The position numbers and the translations under genes were made by a program. A stretch of DNA of 64,000 nt from Clostridiales bacterium (lineage in GTDB: Bacteria; Bacillota; Clostridia; Lachnospirales; Lachnospiraceae), in assembly GCA_021204045.1 (NCBI GenBank), contig JAJQAA010000018.1:1-64000 (forward strand), read 5' to 3'. Shown in pieces: positions 58,049 through 64,000 of this stretch. The notes beneath the pieces were generated by a model, which saw only the letters and a list, made by a program, of their open reading frames with translations, did not search any database and was not told the DNA's origin. The number at the start of each line of letters is the position of its first letter. Positions within the stretch are counted from its first letter, which is position 1.

Positions 58049-58339
58049 ATGATGAAGAGTCGATGGCGTTTTCACAAAAGCAATTCCGGGCAGATCGCTC
58101 TCAGGCGTCTGCGGTTTTTGCTCGTCTGTGACGAGACACAGGTAAGTCCGGCGTTGCTGGAGACAATCCGGGATGATATGACGGCGGTTCTTTCCCGCTA
58201 CGCGGATATTGATCCCGCCGGGCTTGAATTTGAGCTGGTCCGGGCGAAGAGCGGAGCCGGGAGGGAGCAACCTCCCCTGTTGTGCACGCGCGTTCCCATC
58301 CGCCCGTCTGTACACATGAGGAAACCGAATGTTTTCTGA
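58049..58339 (+). CDS. minE: cell division topological specificity factor MinE
   Basis: SGQIALRRLRFLLVCDETQVSPALLETIRDDMTAVLSRYADIDPAGLEFELVR; between minD and rodA. Confidence 0.88.
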   Translation: MMKSRWRFHKSNSGQIALRRLRFLLVCDETQVSPALLETIRDDMTAVLSRYADIDPAGLEFELVRAKSGAGREQPPLLCTRVPIRPSVHMRKPNVF

Positions 58340-59450
58340 TTATGAATTAAAAAATTACAACTTACGTTTGCTCCTTTATATATTGTTGCTCAATGTCCTG
58401 GGTGTCCTGGTGATCCGAAGCGCGACAAATCAGGACATGGCCTATGTAGGGAAACAGATTCTGGGAATTGTTGTCGGTTTTGCCGTTGTGATTGTTCTAT
58501 CTTTGATTGATTACCATAGGATTCTTTCCACGGCATGGGCGATTTACGGGATCTGTATCGCGGGACTGATCGCGGTGCTGTTGTTCGGAAGAAATGTCAA
58601 CAACGCTACGCGCTGGCTGGTTCTTCCGGGTGTTGGGCAGATCCAGCCGTCCGAGTTTGTGAAGACCGGCATTATTGTTTTTTTCTCCTGGTATTTCAGT
58701 AAAAATCAGAAGAAACTGAATCAGTTTACAACGCTGCTGATGGCCGGTTCTCTGTATCTGTTACAGTTTGCGCTGATTTTTTCACAGCCGGATTTGTCAA
58801 CAGGCCTGGTGACGGCAGTTATCTTTCTGTGCATGCTGTTCGTAGCCGGGTTAGGCTGGCGCTGGATTGCCGGCGCCCTGGCGGTATTTCTTCCCTGCGG
58901 CGCCCTGTTTCTCTATCTGCTGCAGTACAATATGGTGCCGTTCCTGCGTTCTTACCAGGCGAACCGGATACTTGCCTTTGTCGATCCGGAGCACTACGCG
59001 GAGATCAACCGTCAGCAAAACAACTCTATCATGGCGATTGGTTCCGGTATGCTGACGGGAAAGGGACTGAACAACAACTCCCTTGCTTCCGTAAAACAGG
59101 GCAATTTTCTTTCCGAAGAGCAGACGGATTTTATCTTCGCCGTGATTGGGGAGGAACTGGGATTTATCGGCTGCGCGGCAGTAATTCTGCTGATTGCCCT
59201 GATTGTTTTTGAATGTCTGCTGATGGCGGCACGGTCGGCGGATATGGCGGGCCGGCTGCTTTGTACGGGCATGGCGACGCTGCTGGCATTTCAGAGCTTT
59301 TCCAACATAGCAGTGGCCACCGGCCTGCTTCCGAATACCGGTCTGCCGCTTCCGTTTGTCAGTTATGGGGTCAGCTCCCTGATGAGCGCATACATCGGCA
59401 TCGGGCTTTCGCTCAATGTCGGCCTACAACGAAAACTCAGCAATTATTAA
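58329..59450 (+). CDS. rodA: rod shape-determining glycosyltransferase RodA (SEDS family)
   Basis: LPGVGQIQPSEFVKTGIIVFFSWYFSK, QTDFIFAVIGEELGFIG, LPNTGLPLPFVSYGVSSLMSAYIGIGL. Confidence 0.94.
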   Translation: MFSDYELKNYNLRLLLYILLLNVLGVLVIRSATNQDMAYVGKQILGIVVGFAVVIVLSLIDYHRILSTAWAIYGICIAGLIAVLLFGRNVNNATRWLVLPGVGQIQPSEFVKTGIIVFFSWYFSKNQKKLNQFTTLLMAGSLYLLQFALIFSQPDLSTGLVTAVIFLCMLFVAGLGWRWIAGALAVFLPCGALFLYLLQYNMVPFLRSYQANRILAFVDPEHYAEINRQQNNSIMAIGSGMLTGKGLNNNSLASVKQGNFLSEEQTDFIFAVIGEELGFIGCAAVILLIALIVFECLLMAARSADMAGRLLCTGMATLLAFQSFSNIAVATGLLPNTGLPLPFVSYGVSSLMSAYIGIGLSLNVGLQRKLSNY

Positions 59451-59465
59451 AGGAGGACATTACTT

Positions 59466-59861
59466 ATGAATATTGGTTTGATCGCACACGACTCCAAAAA
59501 AAAGCTGATGCAGAATTTTTGCATTGCGTATCGGGGAATATTGAATAAGCACACCCTGCACGCGACAGGCACGACCGGCAGGCTGGTGGAAGAGGTTACC
59601 AATCTAAGCGTTCATAAATATCTGGCCGGTCACCTGGGCGGTATGCAGCAGATGGCAGCCCAGATTGAGCATAATGAGATGGATCTGGTGATTTTTCTGC
59701 GTGATCCGGTGAAACCGAAATCCCATGAGCCAAATGTAAACGACGTCGTCAAGCTCTGTGATACGTACAATATTCCACTGGCCACGAATCTGGCCACAGC
59801 GGAACTTCTGATCAAGGCGCTTGACCGTGGCGATCTGGAGTGGCGCGAATATTACCGCTAA
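59466..59861 (+). CDS. mgsA: methylglyoxal synthase
   Basis: NIGLIAHDSKKKLMQNFCIAYRGILNKHTLHATGTTGRLV, HLGGMQQMAAQIEHNEMDLVIFLRDP, CDTYNIPLATNLATAELLI. Confidence 0.95.
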   Translation: MNIGLIAHDSKKKLMQNFCIAYRGILNKHTLHATGTTGRLVEEVTNLSVHKYLAGHLGGMQQMAAQIEHNEMDLVIFLRDPVKPKSHEPNVNDVVKLCDTYNIPLATNLATAELLIKALDRGDLEWREYYR

Positions 59862-59982
59862 ATCCCATTTGCGGAGAAATCATTTGAATTAATGATTGCT
59901 TATTCCGGGGATTTATACTATAATTGTTTTAATGAAATTTAGATTTTTATACAAAACCAATAAACTCAAGGAGGAGATTACT

Positions 59983-60402
59983 ATGGTGCAGATCATCGCA
60001 GGCAATAAGGGAAAGGGAAAAACCAAACATCTTCTTGACATGGCAAACGCCGCGGTCAAAACGGCGGAGGGTTCTATCGTTTATCTGGATAAAAGTTCCA
60101 AGCATATGTACGAACTGAATAACCGCATCCGTCTGATCAATGTCAACGAATATCCCATTCCCAGCAGCCAGGGCTTTATTGGCTTTATCTGCGGCATCAT
60201 TTCTCAGGATCGAGATATTGAAACGATGTTTTTTGACAGTTTCCTGCGTCTGGCCGGACTGGAGGGCGAGGATATCACGGAGACGGTCGCCACATTGGAG
60301 CAGCTCAGCGCAAAATATGGTCTGAACTTTGTGCTCAGCGTTTCCCAGGACGCGCACGAGCTTCCGGAACGTGTACAGAAAGATATCGTTATTTCCCTGT
60401 AA
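59983..60402 (+). CDS. small P-loop protein of unknown function
   Basis: MVQIIAGNKGKGKTKHLLDMANAAVK (Walker A GNKGKGKT); start ATG 59983 after aaggagg. Confidence 0.8.
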   Translation: MVQIIAGNKGKGKTKHLLDMANAAVKTAEGSIVYLDKSSKHMYELNNRIRLINVNEYPIPSSQGFIGFICGIISQDRDIETMFFDSFLRLAGLEGEDITETVATLEQLSAKYGLNFVLSVSQDAHELPERVQKDIVISL

Positions 60403-60421
60403 AGAATATACATGCATTACG

Positions 60422-60445
60422 GGGCGTCGTTGCGGCGCCCTTTTT
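60422..60445 (+). terminator. intrinsic terminator
   Basis: GGGCGTCG-ttg-CGGCGCCC followed by TTTTT. Confidence 0.8.
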
Positions 60446-60501
60446 ATTGTTGAACATATAAAAGCAACAATCCTGCGGTTGTTCCGGGAGGAAGCGGCGT
60501 A

Positions 60502-61908
60502 TTGGCAAAGAAAAGCAAAGACCCAAAGATTATTCCTTATCGGCGCTCTCTGAATATCAATGTGGGGATGATTATTTTCGCGATTATCTTTATCTACATG
60601 GCATTCAGTGTTTATACTTATCTGAAAAAAGAAAAGATCCAGTTTTACGAGGTTGTCGAGGGCAGTATCGTAAACGATCATTCGCATACCGGTATTATCC
60701 TGCGGGAAGAATCCGTGCAGTACACGGATCGTGCCGGATACATCAATTATTATGTACAAGAAGGGAAACGAGCTGCTGTCGGCACACGGATTTATTCGAT
60801 CGATGAATCGGGCAGTATCGCCGATTATTTCGCGGACAACCCTGACGCCAATGTGACGCTCACGGACAGCAACCTTTCTGACATCAAGCGGCAGTTGTCT
60901 GCTTTTGCGATGAGCTGGGATCCGTATTCGTTCCGCGAAGTCTATGATCTCCAGTACACACTGGAAGCCGCAGTAATGGAGTATGTCAATCTGAATGCGG
61001 TTGACAGTCTTGACGCGCTGATGGAACAGACCGGCACTCAGTTTATACAGGCGCGCGCTCCGGCTTCCGGTGTCGTCTCTTACGGGATTGACGGCTACGA
61101 AGGATTACAGGCGAATGCGGTTACCAGCGACTCCTTTGATCGCGCGGGTTATTCCAAATCCATCACAAAATCAGGAAAACTGGTTGAAAACGGCGCTGCG
61201 GTTTACAAACTGGTCACCTCCGACGACTGGAGTATCATTTTTCCTCTGACAGAAGGAGAAATCACAGAATACAGCGGACACGATCGATTGCATATTACTT
61301 TTGACCGGGATAATCTGGAACTGGACGGTGGCTTTTCGAGTTTTACCGGTACAGACGGCAACGTCTACGGGCGGCTGGATTTTGGCCAGTACATGGTACA
61401 GTTTGTCTCGGATCGTTATGTGAATTTTGAGGTTTCCGCCCAGAGATCCGTGGGACTGAAGATTCCCGTTACCGCCGTGACATCCAAAAGTTTTTATCTG
61501 GTGCCTCTGGATTATATGACGCAGGGCGGCGACAGCAGTGATACCGGATTTTTAAAAGAGGTTTACTCGGAGACGGGGGAAACTTCCGTACAGTTTACAC
61601 CGGCGACGATCTATTATTCTACGGACGGGTATTATTATATTGATATGCGGGAGGACGCCGCGATACGTGCTGGTGATTATCTTGTCAAACCGGAATCGCA
61701 GGAACGTTTCCAGGTCGGCCAGAGCGCTGTTTTACAGGGCGTATACAACATCAATAAAGGCTATGCCGTTTTTAAACAAATCGAGATTCTCAGTTCAAAC
61801 GATGAATATTATACGGTACGAAAAGGTATGAACTACGGGCTTTCGGTTTATGATCATATCGTACTGGACGCAGAAACGGTAGAAGAAGGACAGCTGATTT
61901 ATCAGTAA
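60502..61908 (+). CDS. HlyD-like / adaptor-type single-pass membrane protein
   Basis: N-terminal TM (VGMIIFAIIFIYMAFSVYTYL), beta-barrel/lipoyl-like half sites (FYEVVEGSIVNDHSHTGIILREE ... QARAPASGVVSYGIDGYEGL); TTG start after gggagg. Confidence 0.75.
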   Translation: MAKKSKDPKIIPYRRSLNINVGMIIFAIIFIYMAFSVYTYLKKEKIQFYEVVEGSIVNDHSHTGIILREESVQYTDRAGYINYYVQEGKRAAVGTRIYSIDESGSIADYFADNPDANVTLTDSNLSDIKRQLSAFAMSWDPYSFREVYDLQYTLEAAVMEYVNLNAVDSLDALMEQTGTQFIQARAPASGVVSYGIDGYEGLQANAVTSDSFDRAGYSKSITKSGKLVENGAAVYKLVTSDDWSIIFPLTEGEITEYSGHDRLHITFDRDNLELDGGFSSFTGTDGNVYGRLDFGQYMVQFVSDRYVNFEVSAQRSVGLKIPVTAVTSKSFYLVPLDYMTQGGDSSDTGFLKEVYSETGETSVQFTPATIYYSTDGYYYIDMREDAAIRAGDYLVKPESQERFQVGQSAVLQGVYNINKGYAVFKQIEILSSNDEYYTVRKGMNYGLSVYDHIVLDAETVEEGQLIYQ

Positions 61909-61949
61909 CATGGCGTTTTACGGAAATCCAACAAAAAGAGGTATCTATT

Positions 61950-62639
61950 ATGAATGATTCGATTCGCATAAATCTGGAACAGGTACGCGGCCGTATTCAG
62001 GCCGCCTGTGCGCGCAGCGGCCGGGATACGGCCGATGTGACGCTGATCGCGGTGAGCAAGACAAAACCGCTGGAGGATCTGCGAGCCGCCTACGACTGCG
62101 GCGCCAGGGATTTTGGGGAAAACAAAGTACAGGAGATTACGGCCAAGCAGCCGTCGATGCCGGCGGATGCCCGTTTCCATATGATCGGCCATTTGCAGCG
62201 CAACAAGGTAAAACAGGTACTTCCTCATGTGAAAATGATTCATTCCGTAGATTCGCTGCGCCTGGCGGAGCAGATTCAGCATGACGCCGAAGCGGCTGGT
62301 CTCACGATCCCGGTACTTCTCGAGGTCAATGTTGCCAGAGAGGAAAGTAAGTACGGTTTTTTCCTCGAAGAAGTGGAGCCGGCAGTCAATCAGATTTGTC
62401 GTCTGTCACGGATTCAGATCCGTGGTCTGATGACAATCGCGCCTTTTGTCGTGGATGCGGAGGAAAACCGGGAAATATTTCGTAAATTATATCAATTATC
62501 GGTTGACATTAAAACCAAAAACATTGATAATGTGAGTATGAGTGTGCTCTCTATGGGAATGACCGGTGACTATGAAGTCGCTATCGAGGAGGGAGCCACC
62601 ATGATCAGAGTCGGGACAGGTATTTTCGGTTCCCGATAA
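61950..62639 (+). CDS. YggS family PLP-binding protein (PLP homeostasis)
   Basis: VTLIAVSKTKPLEDLRAAYDCGARDFGENKVQEITAKQP, HMIGHLQRNKVKQVLPHVKMIHSVDSLRLA, SMGMTGDYEVAIEEGATMIRVGTGIFGSR. Confidence 0.96.
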   Translation: MNDSIRINLEQVRGRIQAACARSGRDTADVTLIAVSKTKPLEDLRAAYDCGARDFGENKVQEITAKQPSMPADARFHMIGHLQRNKVKQVLPHVKMIHSVDSLRLAEQIQHDAEAAGLTIPVLLEVNVAREESKYGFFLEEVEPAVNQICRLSRIQIRGLMTIAPFVVDAEENREIFRKLYQLSVDIKTKNIDNVSMSVLSMGMTGDYEVAIEEGATMIRVGTGIFGSR

Positions 62640-62658
62640 GAAATGGAGAGAATGAGCG

Positions 62659-63156
62659 ATGGGCCTGCTGAACAAGCTAATGGAAACGATGCGTATGACA
62701 GGGGACGACGAAGACGATTACTTCGGCGAGGATGATTACGATTTCGATAAACCCGCGAGGAAGCCTTTGTTCAATTCCAGCCAGGATGATGACGGCGATT
62801 ACGCGGAGGAGACGCGCCCGCGGTTTTTCGGCCGTTCCTCCAAGGTAGTTCCGATGAAGCGTGGTATGGAGGTGGCGTTGATCAAGCCCACTTCACTTGA
62901 GGATGCGCGTGATATCTGTGATAATCTTCTGGCCGGGAAAGCGGTCGTGCTGAACATGGAAGGGATTCACACCGAAGTCGCGCAGCGTATCATTGATTTC
63001 ACCTCGGGCGCGACCTATTCGATGAACGGAAACCTGCAGAAGATATCCAACTACATTTTTATTGCGACACCGGAATCCGTGGAGCTGTCGGGCGATTTTC
63101 AGGATTTGTTAAACAGCGGCTCTCTGGATGTTTCCGGGATGAATATTCACCTTTGA
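62659..63156 (+). CDS. sepF: cell division protein SepF
   Basis: EVALIKPTSLEDARDICDNLLAGKAVVLNMEGIHTEVAQRIIDFTSGATYSMNGNLQKISNYIFIATPESVELSGDF. Confidence 0.95.
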   Translation: MGLLNKLMETMRMTGDDEDDYFGEDDYDFDKPARKPLFNSSQDDDGDYAEETRPRFFGRSSKVVPMKRGMEVALIKPTSLEDARDICDNLLAGKAVVLNMEGIHTEVAQRIIDFTSGATYSMNGNLQKISNYIFIATPESVELSGDFQDLLNSGSLDVSGMNIHL

Positions 63157-63329
63157 TAAAACAAATCCGTACATAATAGTTCAAAAAAGAGCAGACAGTT
63201 TCCCCGTTCTTGTATGGAAGAGATTGTTTGCTTTTATTTGTTGCGATTCTGGAGAACGCCGAAAGCATATAGGTCTGCAAACACATTGACAAGGCCGCGG
63301 ATCGCAATCATAAAAAGGAGATGTTTCAC

Positions 63330-64000
63330 ATGACGGAACGAATAACCGTTCATCAGGAAGATAAGCCGATCTATGAAATTGTAATGGAGTCATCGTTTGA
63401 GCGACTTGGGAACGAATTTTTTTCGCTTGGTACGTCGGGACGACGTATCTGTATTGTCAGTGACAGCAATGTGGCCGCTCTTTACCTGGAAGAAGTACAA
63501 TCCTGCCTGAGACCGGTGTGCGGCCAGGTGGATGCCTGGGTTTTTCCGGCGGGAGAAGAGCAGAAGACACTGGATACCGTACGAAGCCTTTATGAATATC
63601 TGATCCTGCATCATTACGATCGTTCGGATTTTCTGGTAGCATTGGGCGGCGGTGTTGTGGGCGATCTCTGTGGCTTTACAGCCGCTACTTACCTGCGCGG
63701 GATCCGTTTCATCCAGGTCCCGACCTCACTGCTTGCGCAGGTGGATTCGAGCATCGGCGGCAAGACCGGCGTTGATTTTGATGCCTACAAAAATATGGTG
63801 GGAGCATTTCATATGCCGTCCCTGGTCTATGTAAACACGGCGACGCTGCGGACACTGGATGCGGAGCAGTTTTCTTCCGGTATGGGGGAAATCGTGAAAC
63901 ATGGGCTGATTAAGGACAGCGCATATTATGGCTGGCTAAAGGAGCAGATGCCTGCAATCATGGCACGGGAAGCGGGCGTCTGTGCCGAGATGGTGCTCGG
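63330..64000 (+). CDS. aroB: 3-dehydroquinate synthase (3' truncated by window edge)
   Basis: Translated directly from ATG 63330 (RBS aaaaggag): ...VALGGGVVGDLCGFTAATYLRGIRFIQVPTSLLAQVDSSIGGKTGVDFDAYKNMVGAFHMPSLVYVNTATLRTLDAEQFSSGMGEIVKHGLIKD...; not in the ORF track because it runs off the end. Confidence 0.95.
   Translation, partial: MTERITVHQEDKPIYEIVMESSFERLGNEFFSLGTSGRRICIVSDSNVAALYLEEVQSCLRPVCGQVDAWVFPAGEEQKTLDTVRSLYEYLILHHYDRSDFLVALGGGVVGDLCGFTAATYLRGIRFIQVPTSLLAQVDSSIGGKTGVDFDAYKNMVGAFHMPSLVYVNTATLRTLDAEQFSSGMGEIVKHGLIKDSAYYGWLKEQMPAIMAREAGVCAEMVL

Noticed and set aside
59878-59897. AATCATT-tgaatt-AATGATT perfect inverted repeat after mgsA
   Set aside because: AT-only short stem without a T-tract; too weak to call a terminator, and could equally be an operator or chance.
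63286-63314. TTGACA-17 bp-CATAAA promoter just upstream of aroB
   Set aside because: The -10 element would abut the ribosome-binding site and put the start site within about 10 nt of the ATG, leaving no room for the RBS in the transcript.
1-64000. CRISPR arrays, rRNA, tRNA, transposases or prophage genes
   Set aside because: No regularly spaced repeats, no recognisable RNA gene sequence and no transposase, integrase or phage structural protein in the translated ORFs.

Overview
This 64 kb window looks like a chromosome segment of a Gram-positive Clostridium-type bacterium, probably Lachnospiraceae (inferred from gene content and order; no rRNA is present to confirm it). From left to right it contains: the end of an amino-acid ABC permease; a TetR regulator divergent from a nitroreductase/MFP/RND/TetR/TolC-like/TolC-like efflux operon; a compact module of two tandem sirtuins plus a PARG-like macrodomain protein and a YkgJ-type Cys-cluster protein; two MATE transporters; a pectin/rhamnogalacturonan utilisation locus (CE8 pectinesterase, oligosaccharide ABC importer with four uncharacterised small membrane proteins, GH28, GH105, AraC regulator, second MsmK-type ATPase, GH4); a radical SAM + cyclopropane-fatty-acid-synthase + MerR operon with a MerR-style 19-bp-spacer promoter; a two-gene SufC-SufB unit; and housekeeping genes (proB, proA, miaB, mutS, mutL, miaA, radC, mreC, mreD, PBP2, minCDE, rodA, mgsA, yggS-like, sepF, aroB). 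The most notable observations are: (1) a tandem sirtuin pair in which the catalytic His is replaced by Gln in both copies, next to a PARG-like hydrolase, suggesting a non-canonical ADP-ribosylation circuit; (2) mutS and a pectinesterase each interrupted by a TAG codon exactly where an expected Trp codon (TGG) lies, with the frame open on both sides; (3) the radical SAM/CFA/MerR putative lipid-modification operon with a recognisable MerR operator; (4) TolC-like proteins that appear to lack barrel segments, in a probable monoderm. No CRISPR array, rRNA, tRNA or transposon was recognised.
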